NCBI GenBank assembly: GCA_963814985.1
Contig: CAWFFV010000057.1
Span: 186,001-250,000, forward strand
Reading direction: 5' to 3'
Source of the DNA: CAWFFV01 sp963814985
GTDB taxonomy: Bacteria > Chloroflexota > Ktedonobacteria > Ktedonobacterales > Ktedonobacteraceae
DNA: 64,000 nt
Of this stretch, positions 8,882-17,803 are shown one piece after another. The notes beneath the pieces are model-generated. The model saw only the letters and a program-made list of their open reading frames with translations. It ran no database searches and was not told where the DNA came from. Position numbers and translations under genes: made by a program. Every line of letters begins with the position of its first letter. Position 1 is the stretch's first letter.

Positions 8882-10864
8882 ATGCAAACACCGTCAGTGG
8901 ATCAACTTGTGGGACAAACGCTAGGAAACTACCGCGTAGAACGCTTATTAGCACGTGGGCGCTTGAGTGCCATCTACCTGGCACAGGGTCTGTCGTCACA
9001 GAGCACATGTGCCCTCTCGCTCTATATTATTCCTGAGCGATTTTCGTCCGATGCTCGTAATCGCTTTTTGCAACGCTTCCGTAAAGAAGCGAATGTTCTT
9101 ACTCAGTTGCAACATCCGCACGTGTTACCAGTTCACGAATATGGTGAGCAGGATGGCTATCCCTACCTTGTAACGCCCTATATGATGAATGGCTCATTGG
9201 CCGACATCCTGAAGCGCGAAGGACGTTGTACCCATGAGTACACGTTGGAGATTCTCGAACAGGTAGTGGATGGATTGGAGTATGCCCATAGTAGAGGTAT
9301 TGTGCATGGCACATTGAAGCCATCCAATATCTTGTTGAATAGAGATCAATCAATGTGGGTTGCTGGTTTTGGCTTGATGCATATGCTACAAGTTAAAGGC
9401 ATTGAGCAGAACAACCAGCCATATGTTCATCTCCTCAGTATTGCGGATACCTGGCTAGCTGCTCCTGAATATATTGCCCCCGAAATTGTGCAAGGCCAAT
9501 CAATAGATGCACGTTCGGACATCTACGCATTGGGTATCATCCTTTTTGAACTGTTGAGCGGTAAACTGCCATTTACGGGTACAAATCCTCTTGATGTAGC
9601 CAGGATGCATGTCCAGCAGCCTATGCCCTCATTGCGTGCTCTTTGTCCTGATCTGCCGATTGCTCTGGTGTCTGTCGTGAATCATGCCCTTGAACGTGAT
9701 CCTGCTCAGCGTTTTCAGCGTGCCAGTGAGTTAGTGGAGGCTTTTGGACAGGTATCCAGAGGGGTAGCTGGACGTTCCCAACAGACCAGAGGGGCCAAAA
9801 CTAACAATGAGAAATTGCAAGATACACCTGCAACTGGTTATGTCGCAGGAGGAAACTGGCAATTAATGCCGCCTATTGTTACGGGACGTATGGAGGTCAT
9901 CAAGCCATCTAAGCCGGCACCTATCCGAACTTCCATTCCTGCTCCCACGCTGGTTCCTGAGACTATGCAGGGGAATATACCCCTGGTAGCGTCCGTGGTG
10001 ACAACGCCATCTGTTCGGCCTGCACCAGTACCACAACCTGCACCAGTACCGCAGCCTGCGCCAGTTCCCGTCGTGAACGAGAATAGTACTGAGGTGGGTA
10101 AGTCCTACGAATGGTGGACGCAACCTCCAGTAGGACAATCTCAACAAGAACCATTGCGCCTGGGCAATCCTGAAGCCGCGTGGAGTCCCGAAGCCGCATG
10201 GAGTCCAGATGCAGCGTGGAGTTCTGAGCCTGTTCTGGCTCGTTCCACCTCTACCCTGCGTTCACGTACTTCTGGAAAACGCTCTGGAGGGATGACACGG
10301 CGACAGGTTGTGGCTTTGCTTGCCACCAGTGGCGTAGTGGCGGCAGGAGCAGTTGTTGGGGTGAAAATCGCTTTGGCGCATAAAGGTGTGAGCAATCCTG
10401 CGAAGGCGATCCAGCAAACTGCTAATAACGATCCTGGCGCTAAGCAGCCACAACAGGGCGTGAAGAAAGTTACAGGAACCACAGGAAAAACTGGAACCAC
10501 AGGAACCACAGGAACCACAGGAGGAACTCCCAAGAATCCACCAGCAGCAGGACATACGGGAACTGTGATTGGTGCTTCAAATCTGGCTCTTAATTCTTCG
10601 GTGACATTCACCAACCCGGCTGATAATCAGATGAGCATCCTCATACATCTGCCAAATGGGAATTTCGTAGCTTATGAGAGCGCTTGTACTCATCAAGGGG
10701 TGACAGTTGCCTATGATCCTGGGACGCAGACGCTAACCTGTCCTCGGCATGGAGCCATCTTTGATCCTGCTAATCAGGGGGCGGTGCTCCAGGATCCGGC
10801 TACCAGGCCGTTGCCGAGTGTGGCAGTACATGTCAATCCCGATGGTACCATCACGACTGCCTGA
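8882..10864 (+). CDS. Membrane-anchored pseudokinase with C-terminal Rieske domain
   Basis: Residues ~15-290 have a bacterial Ser/Thr kinase fold: a helix-C Glu, KPSNILL, APEYIAPE and DARSDIYALGIILFELL. Three catalytic residues are replaced: the beta-3 Lys by Ser46 (CALSL), the HRD Asp by Thr144 (VHGTLKPSN) and the DFG Asp by Gly162 (VAGFG). It should bind rather than phosphorylate. A Pro-rich linker with repeated APVPQP and EAAWSP units leads to one hydrophobic segment (472-500) starting TRRQVVALLATSGVV, which resembles a Tat signal anchor. After a GTTGTT linker comes a Rieske [2Fe-2S] domain (~560-660) with both ligand pairs: Cys602/His604 and Cys620/His623. The predicted layout is kinase fold inside, Rieske cluster outside. 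Rieske proteins are commonly Tat substrates. The electron partner is unknown. Confidence 0.9.
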   Translation: MQTPSVDQLVGQTLGNYRVERLLARGRLSAIYLAQGLSSQSTCALSLYIIPERFSSDARNRFLQRFRKEANVLTQLQHPHVLPVHEYGEQDGYPYLVTPYMMNGSLADILKREGRCTHEYTLEILEQVVDGLEYAHSRGIVHGTLKPSNILLNRDQSMWVAGFGLMHMLQVKGIEQNNQPYVHLLSIADTWLAAPEYIAPEIVQGQSIDARSDIYALGIILFELLSGKLPFTGTNPLDVARMHVQQPMPSLRALCPDLPIALVSVVNHALERDPAQRFQRASELVEAFGQVSRGVAGRSQQTRGAKTNNEKLQDTPATGYVAGGNWQLMPPIVTGRMEVIKPSKPAPIRTSIPAPTLVPETMQGNIPLVASVVTTPSVRPAPVPQPAPVPQPAPVPVVNENSTEVGKSYEWWTQPPVGQSQQEPLRLGNPEAAWSPEAAWSPDAAWSSEPVLARSTSTLRSRTSGKRSGGMTRRQVVALLATSGVVAAGAVVGVKIALAHKGVSNPAKAIQQTANNDPGAKQPQQGVKKVTGTTGKTGTTGTTGTTGGTPKNPPAAGHTGTVIGASNLALNSSVTFTNPADNQMSILIHLPNGNFVAYESACTHQGVTVAYDPGTQTLTCPRHGAIFDPANQGAVLQDPATRPLPSVAVHVNPDGTITTA

Positions 10865-10901
10865 TAGCCGTCAGGACTCAAATACCCTGATGGACAGATG
10901 T

Positions 10902-10932
10902 CGCAGGTGGTGAGGAGACCTGAGCCAGTTAC
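10902..10932. repeat. Family A element, right-end remnant (copy 3)
   Basis: Only GCAGGTGGTGAGGAGACC-TGAG and a degenerate GTTAC end remain. It matches the right end of the fuller copies and has no left partner nearby. The remainder of the 10865-11249 gap shows only the hairpin listed next. Confidence 0.6.
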
Positions 10933-10933
10933 T

Positions 10934-10965
10934 ATCGGTGCCTGTTTTATGAAGCAGGTGCCGAT
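10934..10965 (+). terminator. Putative terminator of the pseudokinase gene
   Basis: ATCGGTGCCTG pairs with CAGGTGCCGAT once G-U pairs are allowed, which favours an RNA hairpin on the plus strand. The T-rich ATGTCTTTTCCTT follows. Confidence 0.5.
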
Positions 10966-11249
10966 ATGTCTTTTCCTTGCTCCCCCTTTGAGAAGCTTCC
11001 AGTCGATATTTATCATGTACTATATCAAATCATCAGCCAATGTGGAGTAAAGTAATTACATTTGTATAACCAAAAGTATTACAAAGAGGTGAGGATGTTA
11101 CTCTTCTCTTTCCTTGTGCGTATATGGAAATGTCATTATTCTACATGTTCGCATACTAGAGAAGATGGCGTGGCTATTTTATGGGGTAGTGTGGGGAATT
11201 TATAGCTATTGCCATGCTATGCTATCTATCTGAAATGAGGTGAATGCCA

Positions 11250-12308
11250 ATGTCAGGCAATACAAGTAGTTTTGTTGATAACCGTCCAGCAGTGGACCCC
11301 CAGAGTCTCCCTTTTGAAGATCGCGTGCGGTTTGGTGCCGAGAATGCTGTACGTTGTATGGGGATCACAGCGCAGGATCGTGTCTTTATCCTTGCTGATT
11401 ATGAGCGTAAAAGCATTGCTGAGCATGTAGCCGTAGCAGCTATGGCACAGCATGCAGATGTAACGGTACATTTTCTCGAACATTATGGAGAGCGTCCCCT
11501 GACGATTTTCCCTGGAGAACTGCGCAATGATCTCATTCAGGCTCGTCCGACTGTCACATTTTATATTGCCACCGCACAACCTGGAGAGATTGCCTTCCGT
11601 ATCCCGTTACTTCCCTTCCTGGTGAACGAACTCAAAGTCCGTCATGGGCATATGATTGGTATCGACGAAGCCTTGATGGCTGATGGCATGTGTGCTGACT
11701 ATGATGAAGTCTTTAGCCTGACTAACCAGGTCTGTGATCTGCTGTGTACAGCCGAAACGATCCATGTGACATCTGCTAAAGGGAGTGATGTCACAGCTAC
11801 CTTTCACAAAGATTGGAAATGGATTCCCTGTCATGGGCGCTATCATCAACAGGGCAAATGGGGGAATTTGCCGGAAGGTGAAGTCTTTACGGCTCCTGCA
11901 ACCCTTAATGGCGTACTGGTGTGTGAGGTACTTGGCGACTACTTCTCTGAAAAATATGGGGTATTGGAACAGCCACTTGTTATCACGGTAAAAGATGGCT
12001 ACGTTACTGATGTGACCAGCGAGAATGCTGCTATAGCCCAGGAGGTACGCGATTACCTCTTTTCCGTTCCTAATGGGAACCGGGCCGGAGAGTTTGCTAT
12101 TGGAACGCTCACAAGCATCCAGAAATTGGTTGGCAATCTCTTACAAGACGAAAAGATCCCTGGCCTACACGTTGCGTTTGGTAATCCCTACCCGGAGTTT
12201 ACAGGTGCTGATTGGTCTTCAACAATCCATGTGGATGTCATTCCTACTTGCTGTACGATCACGGTAGATGGTCGTGTTATTATGCGTGATGGTCAATTCA
12301 CCATATAA
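11250..12308 (+). CDS. M29-type aminopeptidase (aminopeptidase T-like)
   Basis: The product of about 352 residues resembles the thermophilic metallo-aminopeptidases of family M29: GNLPEGEVFTAPATLNG, the central NLP-G-EV block carrying a metal-ligand Glu, and C-terminal HVAFGNPYPEFTGAD. It would remove N-terminal residues from peptides in the cytoplasm. GAGGTGA lies eight bases before the ATG at 11250 and only two before the alternative at 11244, so 11250 is preferred. Classic M29 enzymes are about 410 residues, so this is a shorter relative and substrate specificity is open. It sits between the two kinase-fold membrane proteins. Confidence 0.8.
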   Translation: MSGNTSSFVDNRPAVDPQSLPFEDRVRFGAENAVRCMGITAQDRVFILADYERKSIAEHVAVAAMAQHADVTVHFLEHYGERPLTIFPGELRNDLIQARPTVTFYIATAQPGEIAFRIPLLPFLVNELKVRHGHMIGIDEALMADGMCADYDEVFSLTNQVCDLLCTAETIHVTSAKGSDVTATFHKDWKWIPCHGRYHQQGKWGNLPEGEVFTAPATLNGVLVCEVLGDYFSEKYGVLEQPLVITVKDGYVTDVTSENAAIAQEVRDYLFSVPNGNRAGEFAIGTLTSIQKLVGNLLQDEKIPGLHVAFGNPYPEFTGADWSSTIHVDVIPTCCTITVDGRVIMRDGQFTI

Positions 12309-12413
12309 CAAGAGCGGTACTAGAGAATAACTAGAGTATGTCTCTGGTGACGATCAGTTACCAGAGATGTCAACTGTTCTCTAATGGTAAAGCGAGAGAG
12401 GAGCTTCAGCGTG

Positions 12414-14120
12414 ATGATGGCCAGGGGGCAACATCTCATTGGCAAGGTGCTGGGTTCGTGTGTGCTGAAGAAAGTGCTAGGATACGGCGGATCAAGCGCG
12501 GTATTCCTCGCCCAGCAGAGTAATCCTGAACGGGAAGTCGCTGTGAAGGTTTTTTTGCCGCGTTCTGCTTTGGATGTGAAGACGCGGCGAGACTTCTATT
12601 GTCGTTTCCTTTGTGAAGCGGAGGCCGCTAGCCAGTTAGATCATGCAAATATTTTACCTATTTATTCTTATGGTGAACAAGATGGCCTGCCTTATATTAT
12701 TATGCCCCATATGCCTGGTGGAACTCTATCAGAATATATTGCCAAACATGGTCCTGTCTCCTTACAAGAAGCGCAGTGGTATCTGGAGCAACTTGCTTCT
12801 GCTTTAGATTACGCGCATGAGCATGGATGTGTACATTGCGATGTCAAACCAGCCAATATTTTGTTGAATAGCGAAGGGCATGTGGTGCTGTCAGATTTTG
12901 GAATTGCGCGTAATATACAAACTAATGTACCTGTTAGACAACCGGCGACTCAGTCCCCTGGTCTGTTAATGGGTACTCCTGACTATATTTCACCGGAGCA
13001 GGCAATGGGGCATGCACTTGATGGGCGTTCCGATATTTATTCACTGGGTATTACAGTCTTTTATCTCCTGACAAAGCAACTCCCTTTTAAAGCAGACACA
13101 ACCATCGCTGTGGCCTTGCTCCATGTGCACAAAATTCCACCTTCGTTAGCTTTGATCCGTGCCGATATCAGCGTATCTCTTGACCGTGTTCTTCACAAGG
13201 CACTGGCAAAGAACCCCAAAGAACGTTTTCAGACGGCAGGGGCATTTAGTGAAGCGTTCGCACATGCGGTTGCAGCATCTGAACAAACGAGAGCAATGAC
13301 TCCTGGTAGCAAGCGTGCTAAATTGCTCATAAGAAAAGTTGTATATCGAATGAATGCTACTCGATCTCTGCTGATTGTGGAAAAGCCAGCTCTTCGTGTA
13401 AAATCTGTGGAGAAACGTTCCTTTGCCGTTCCACGTTTTGTGAGCGTCTCGGCTTTGCTCCTGATGACCTTATTCGTAACTAGTTTTAGTGCATATTTCA
13501 TTTCTGCGCATATTGCTAGCGGGGCATCTCGCGCACGATTACTGGCAACAGAAGTCAATGGTGTACATATTGACTATTTAACAGATTATGATAAATGGCC
13601 AATAAGTAGTACATTCTTTTATGACCAGCACCATCAACATTATCATATTCTGAATGATTTGGCACGGAATGTTGCGCTGGCGTCCTACGCTGGTTCTCAG
13701 TTTGGCAACTTTCACCTCACTGTAACCGCGCTAGAAATTCATCATCCTCATGATAAGGTCAATTATTATGGAGTTGTTTTTCGTTCCACTGCCGACCAAT
13801 CGCAGTATTATCTCTTCGAGGTCACCGCGGCCAGTGGTGGGCAATATGCGTTCTTACGCTATGATGGTCAGTGGCATGCACTCTTCACAGGTTTGGCTCC
13901 TTTGCTATTGACCACCCCAGGGAAAACAAACACAATTACTGTAGATGCCCGTGGTAATACTTTCACCTTCTTTATCAATGAGAAAGCCGTGAGTAAGCCA
14001 GTAACCGACCCCTCGTCACCCCTGACCACTGGACGTGTTGGTCTCTATGTGGAAGATCAGAACGCCGAAGTTGCCTTTTCACATCTTTACATCGATCCCA
14101 GTGAAGCACCTCATGGCTAA
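12414..14120 (+). CDS. Membrane-anchored Ser/Thr protein kinase with extracytoplasmic LamG-like domain
   Basis: The kinase domain (first ~290 residues) keeps its catalytic set: a glycine-rich loop (LGYGGSSAVFLA), beta-3 Lys in EVAVKVF, HCDVKPANILL with the catalytic Asp, DFG in LSDFGIAR, and GTPDYISPEQ. A membrane segment (SALLLMTLFVTSFSAYFISA) is followed by ~200 residues with a beta-rich fold (YYGVVFRSTADQSQYYLFEV, GRVGLYVEDQNAEVAFSHLY) resembling LamG/DUF1080-like carbohydrate-binding modules. It should sense something outside, perhaps a polysaccharide, and phosphorylate proteins inside. The tandem ATG at 12414 follows GAGGAG; an ORF start at 12384 has no such signal. It shares architecture with the pseudokinase upstream. 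Confidence 0.9.
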   Translation: MMARGQHLIGKVLGSCVLKKVLGYGGSSAVFLAQQSNPEREVAVKVFLPRSALDVKTRRDFYCRFLCEAEAASQLDHANILPIYSYGEQDGLPYIIMPHMPGGTLSEYIAKHGPVSLQEAQWYLEQLASALDYAHEHGCVHCDVKPANILLNSEGHVVLSDFGIARNIQTNVPVRQPATQSPGLLMGTPDYISPEQAMGHALDGRSDIYSLGITVFYLLTKQLPFKADTTIAVALLHVHKIPPSLALIRADISVSLDRVLHKALAKNPKERFQTAGAFSEAFAHAVAASEQTRAMTPGSKRAKLLIRKVVYRMNATRSLLIVEKPALRVKSVEKRSFAVPRFVSVSALLLMTLFVTSFSAYFISAHIASGASRARLLATEVNGVHIDYLTDYDKWPISSTFFYDQHHQHYHILNDLARNVALASYAGSQFGNFHLTVTALEIHHPHDKVNYYGVVFRSTADQSQYYLFEVTAASGGQYAFLRYDGQWHALFTGLAPLLLTTPGKTNTITVDARGNTFTFFINEKAVSKPVTDPSSPLTTGRVGLYVEDQNAEVAFSHLYIDPSEAPHG

Positions 14121-14156
14121 AAGCCAGACTTTTCCTTTATCTATTCTATGGCAAAA

Positions 14157-14224
14157 GTAACTATTCAGGTCCCCTTTTCCTGATTCCTCAACGCCACAGG
14201 CGGTGAGAACACCTGAATAGTTAC
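14157..14224. repeat. Family A element, minimal copy (copy 4)
   Basis: At 68 bases this is the shortest complete copy. GTAACTATTCAGGT and ACCTGAATAGTTAC form the ends; only the CCTGATTCCTCAACGCCACAGG block and GGTGAGAAC lie between them. The central hairpin is absent. Confidence 0.85.
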
Positions 14225-14262
14225 TGGCGAAATTAGCAAAGCACCCAGGCTCCAAAAGGAAC

Positions 14263-14314
14263 GCCGTATAAAACCCATGCATTCATACACGTGAATGCAT
14301 GGGTTTTATACGGC
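14263..14314 (+). terminator. Perfect 23-bp stem hairpin upstream of the nickel permease
   Basis: Perfect 23-base arms (14263-14285 and 14292-14314) around a 6-base loop. It lies after the kinase gene and a family A copy, and before the next promoter region. It could act as terminator or barrier, but there is no immediate T-run. Its arms contain ACCCATGCATTCA and are unrelated to the family A stems. Confidence 0.5.
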
Positions 14315-14326
14315 AGTTCAATAAAC

Positions 14327-14354
14327 GCAATTTTTTGCTATTGCAAAAAATTGC
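14327..14354 (+). promoter_or_regulatory. Perfect inverted repeat; candidate operator for the nickel/cobalt permease
   Basis: GCAATTTTTTGC and its exact inverse GCAAAAAATTGC are separated by TATT, 55 bases before the permease start. The position suits a repressor site. It does not match the textbook NikR operator, so the regulator is unknown. Confidence 0.4.
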
Positions 14355-14408
14355 AAATAAGAATATGTAATGATATGCTGAGATCAATAAGATCATGAAG
14401 GGGGATAC

Positions 14409-15479
14409 ATGAGCAATAATTTTGGAATCACGGCTCTGACTCGTGTTTTTAGCGATAGTTCAGGTAATGTGCGAGGGAAAGTCATTGGAATTTATATATT
14501 CTTGATTGCCTTTAATATCCTGGTCTGGGTTGCAGCCCTGGTTGGATTTACTCCTTATCCGGCCTTGCTAGGAACGGCATTTTTAGCTTATAGCTTTGGT
14601 TTGCGCCATGCTGTCGATGCTGATCATATTTCAGCGATTGATAATGTGACCCGTAAGCTGATGCAGGAAAATAAACGACCTGTCGCAGTAGGCTTCTTCT
14701 TCTCACTGGGCCACTCGACTGTCGTGGTAAGCTTATGCGTTGGGTTAGCCCTTGCGGCGACTTTTATTAACAAAGAGTTACCAGGCTTCCAACGTATTGG
14801 TGCTTTAGTCGGCACTTCTGTCTCGGCGGTCTTCCTCTATGTTATCGCACTTATCAATTTTCTGGTATTATGGGAGATCTTCCAGACTTTCCGCAAGGTG
14901 AAGCGCGGTGAAGAGTATGATGAGCAGACGTTGGATGAGTTTTTGAGTCAACGGGGCCTGATGGGACGTTTCTTCCGCCCTTTGCTCAGAATTACCACGA
15001 AGAGCTGGCACATGTATCCGATCGGGTTATTATTTGGCTTAGGCTTTGATACAGCGACTGAAATTGGCATTCTCGCCATTTCTGCCACATCTGCTACTAA
15101 AGGTCTACCAGTTTATTTGATCCTGTTGTTCCCAGCCTTGTTTATGGCTGGTATGACCTTAATCGACACAACAGATAGTATTCTTATGCTAGGAGCGTAT
15201 GGTTGGGCTTTTGTGAAGCCTGTACGAAAGCTTTACTATAATATGAATATTACGCTGGTTTCTGTCTTAGTGGCACTGGTAGTGGGTACGATTGAGGTAC
15301 TGAGCATTATCAGTGATAGAACCGGCCTCACCGGAGGTTTCTGGAGTTTGCTGGGTAATCTGGACTTTGGAACGATTGGTTTCCTCATTATCGGCCTCTT
15401 TATCGCCAGCTGGGTGATCTCGACGGTTATCTACAAAGTTCGGCGCTATGACGATATCGAAGTCAAAGGTGTTGTTTAG
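14409..15479 (+). CDS. HoxN/HupN/NixA-family nickel/cobalt permease
   Basis: A 356-residue inner-membrane permease for high-affinity Ni2+ or Co2+ uptake. The signature RHAVDADHISAIDN (metal-binding His-Ala-Val-Asp-Ala-Asp-His in helix II) is intact. FSLGHSTVV, LGFDTATEIGIL and LIDTTDSILMLGAYGWA are also typical of the family. The length is normal. The ATG follows GAAGGGGGA. Nickel or cobalt cannot be told apart from sequence alone; no urease, hydrogenase or B12 genes are in the window. Confidence 0.93.
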   Translation: MSNNFGITALTRVFSDSSGNVRGKVIGIYIFLIAFNILVWVAALVGFTPYPALLGTAFLAYSFGLRHAVDADHISAIDNVTRKLMQENKRPVAVGFFFSLGHSTVVVSLCVGLALAATFINKELPGFQRIGALVGTSVSAVFLYVIALINFLVLWEIFQTFRKVKRGEEYDEQTLDEFLSQRGLMGRFFRPLLRITTKSWHMYPIGLLFGLGFDTATEIGILAISATSATKGLPVYLILLFPALFMAGMTLIDTTDSILMLGAYGWAFVKPVRKLYYNMNITLVSVLVALVVGTIEVLSIISDRTGLTGGFWSLLGNLDFGTIGFLIIGLFIASWVISTVIYKVRRYDDIEVKGVV

Positions 15480-15530
15480 TCTGATGAACTTGTTGGCGGT
15501 GTTAGCCAGTAAAAGTTGTTTGAAAGAGGC

Positions 15531-15559
15531 TGCACAGAGGTTATCTAAACCTCTGTGCA
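15531..15559. terminator. Bidirectional terminator between convergent genes
   Basis: Perfect 12-base arms (TGCACAGAGGTT/AACCTCTGTGCA) with a 5-base loop lie between the stops of the permease and the acetyltransferase. Confidence 0.7.
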
Positions 15560-15576
15560 ACTTACTTGTTGGGGCA

Positions 15577-16962
15577 CTATAATGGAATAACAAACGAGGG
15601 GCATGCTGGAAAGAGAGCTTTGAGTACTGTTTCCGTCTCGTTAGTTACCCAGACGTCGGGAAATGCGTGGCGCAGTTCATCCAGGCTACGATGTCCAAAC
15701 ATCAACTGTAGGAAAACAAGGGAGGGAATGCCAGCGTTCGCATGGGAGTCAAAGGCCGGAATACGCCAGGGTTCCACTGTGGTTAGGTGTCCCTTGTCAA
15801 AGGCCAGACATAAACCACCACGATAGAAATCCAACTTGAGTTCACCTGTATAGCCTTCCACTGCGGAGTTTGCCAGACGCTTCTCCAGAACTGGTGCAAT
15901 GAGGCGGAGAAATGCTGGTATGTTCGGTACACGTACATACCAGGCGTAGGGAGGTTCCTGATAGGAAGCCAGAGTATGGCCCAGTACGTCGTAGACCGGA
16001 TGAGTGCGCCCCAGAAAGAAGCTTATCTCACTCAATGGCCCGACAGTATTGGGTTTACTACCCCGTTGAGCGGTTGGGAGCTGTTCCGCATAGGTCTGGA
16101 GTGCACGTAAGACCGGGGGCATCACCGCCTGTAAATTTATGCCGGAAGCGACACCCAGATCCCATACAGCCAGATCGCGTCCCCATCGTCGAGTTGCCGT
16201 AATGACAAGTCCCATAACAGCACTCGTAGTATCCATAATCATCTGGATATTCCACGATTTTTCGCGCCCTGAATGTTCTTTCCCTGCCTCTATTTCATAT
16301 AGCCAATATCGTTCAGGGATAGTTGTCCATACAATACTAGAAGTGCGACGACGGTTATAAATCTCTGTAATCAGGGGAATATCCTCTCTGGTTGCCTCGC
16401 GTAATGTATATGGTTCAGTTTCTCCTTTCTGGATAGTGGGAATGAGTGAAAGGTATGTGACGCGCCTGCCCTCTAAATCCAACGCATACTCATAGCCGAA
16501 CTGACGATAAAAGTAGGGGATACCTGTAATGGCTTGTACCAGATGTCCTTCTGACTCACTACGCGCATGTACCATCTCGAACAGTGCTCGTATTAGTCCA
16601 CGATTGCGGTAAGCAGGATCGCTGGCGACAATTTCCGGACGACCAATATGGAAAGGAATGCCTTCGTACTCCCAATCCTGTCTCCACAGGCAGGTACAGG
16701 CGACGATAGGGTTACCTTCTTTGTGTATATCCTCTACTATACCGAAATCACCAGGAGCCATTAACGGAGAATCGTCACGCATCAGCTGGCGTATTCTCGT
16801 TGCTATATGTGAGTTGGGTGATTCCTCCATGCTCTGGCGGAAGACCATGCCAGTCAGTTGTGCAATATTTTCGGTATCATCTGCCGTGGACCAGCGCAGA
16901 ATGAGACCGTCTCCTAAATCACGACGATAGGTAGCTAAGGCTGCTGTTGTTGCTATAAGCAT
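15577..16962 (-). CDS. GNAT-family N-acetyltransferase (Eis-like)
   Basis: The N-terminal ~170 residues form a GNAT domain with an acetyl-CoA loop region (VASDPAYRNRGLIRALFEMV). The overall size (about 460 residues) and the second GNAT-like half plus sterol-carrier-like C-terminus match the Eis group. The substrate is unknown; Eis relatives acetylate aminoglycosides or protein lysines. The start at 16962 follows GAGGAAG; an in-frame ATG at 17016 lacks a good site. It converges on the permease gene. Confidence 0.8.
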   Translation of the reverse strand: MLIATTAALATYRRDLGDGLILRWSTADDTENIAQLTGMVFRQSMEESPNSHIATRIRQLMRDDSPLMAPGDFGIVEDIHKEGNPIVACTCLWRQDWEYEGIPFHIGRPEIVASDPAYRNRGLIRALFEMVHARSESEGHLVQAITGIPYFYRQFGYEYALDLEGRRVTYLSLIPTIQKGETEPYTLREATREDIPLITEIYNRRRTSSIVWTTIPERYWLYEIEAGKEHSGREKSWNIQMIMDTTSAVMGLVITATRRWGRDLAVWDLGVASGINLQAVMPPVLRALQTYAEQLPTAQRGSKPNTVGPLSEISFFLGRTHPVYDVLGHTLASYQEPPYAWYVRVPNIPAFLRLIAPVLEKRLANSAVEGYTGELKLDFYRGGLCLAFDKGHLTTVEPWRIPAFDSHANAGIPSLVFLQLMFGHRSLDELRHAFPDVWVTNETETVLKALFPACPSFVIPL

Positions 16963-17055
16963 CGTGGCTCTTCCTCGTTTCTGTCTCATGCAATGGTTAG
17001 TGGATGCCCAGGACATGAGTATGGTAGTTATGTTCTCTCAAAAAAGGTCAACAAA

Positions 17056-17094
17056 AAACCGTGGGATGTTTGCTCTTGCGGCTACCCACGGTTT
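17056..17094 (-). terminator. Terminator of the 60-residue protein gene
   Basis: AAACCGTGGG and CCCACGGTTT pair perfectly. On the minus strand the stem is followed by a T-run. It lies just past the stop of the small gene. Confidence 0.75.
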
Positions 17095-17112
17095 GGAGAG
17101 TATTCTGTGCTT

Positions 17113-17295
17113 CTAATCGTTCTCCGGGAAGCTCCAGTCTCGTTCTCCCCTCAAAATGGGTAGAATAACCCCTTGGGCCAGTGATGTTGCCGCTGGTGAG
17201 GATAGTGGGGGAGTGATGGCAGGCACGATCTTACAAGCGAGTCCCTGTTCCCACAAATTGCGAAGTGTCAGGCTTTCTGAGCAATAGCGTACCAT
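17113..17295 (-). CDS. Small protein of unknown function (60 aa)
   Basis: A very strong AAAGGAGGT lies seven bases before the ATG, and a perfect terminator follows, so this is likely a real gene. The sequence (MVRYCSESLTLRNLWEQGLA...) has a hydrophobic, Pro-rich middle and an acidic end (WSFPEND). I recognise no family. It is divergent from the ferredoxin gene. Confidence 0.65.
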   Translation of the reverse strand: MVRYCSESLTLRNLWEQGLACKIVPAITPPLSSPAATSLAQGVILPILRGERDWSFPEND

Positions 17296-17542
17296 ACAGG
17301 GACCTCCTTTCGTCTAGATCGTGTTTTAGCAGGTAATATCTACCCAATGCAACTATACAGAGTGATCAGACGTTTTGTCAAGGGCGGGGTATCTGCGTAA
17401 ATTGCAGGATTTTATTCTCTGATGTCGTCAAGCAATTGACATCGCTTGTACAACCCTCTATACTAAAACTGGCCGAAAACAGAACCTAGCCGCTGTGTAC
17501 TCTAGTCTCTGCATGGTGTGCGAATGAGGAGGATTTTAAACA

Positions 17543-17803
17543 ATGACCTATGTAATCACCCAGCCGTGTATCGGCGTAAAAGATGCATCCTGTGTGGATG
17601 TTTGCCCTGTTGACTGCATTCATCCTTCCCAGAATGAGCCTGGCTTTGAGGATGCTCAGCAACTTTTTATTAACCCTGATGAATGTATTGACTGTGGCGC
17701 ATGTGAGCCTGCTTGCCCGGTTACAGCAATCTTTGAGGAGTCTGCAACTCCTGAAGAGTGGCAAAGCTACATCAAAATCAACGCAGATTTTTTTAAAGCC
17801 TGA
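17543..17803 (+). CDS. fdxA: 7Fe/8Fe-type bacterial ferredoxin
   Basis: The 86-residue protein is an electron carrier with two clusters. Cys9, Cys17 and Cys21 (CIGVKDASCVDVCPVDC) and Cys48, Cys51, Cys54 and Cys58 (CIDCGACEPACP) match the FdxA pattern. The position equivalent to Cys11 of the Azotobacter protein is Val, consistent with a [3Fe-4S] site built from Cys9, Cys17 and Cys58, and a [4Fe-4S] site from Cys21, Cys48, Cys51 and Cys54. GAGGAGG precedes the start. No partner reductase is adjacent. Confidence 0.93.
   Translation: MTYVITQPCIGVKDASCVDVCPVDCIHPSQNEPGFEDAQQLFINPDECIDCGACEPACPVTAIFEESATPEEWQSYIKINADFFKA

Noticed and set aside
10141..10614. Minus-strand ORF rich in Val-Pro repeats
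   Set aside because: Antisense of the GTTGTT and EAAWSP linker repeats of the pseudokinase-Rieske gene.
14263..14314. Assigning this hairpin to repeat family A
   Set aside because: The apex and arms do not share the TTGC-NNN-GCAA core, and the family A ends are not around it.
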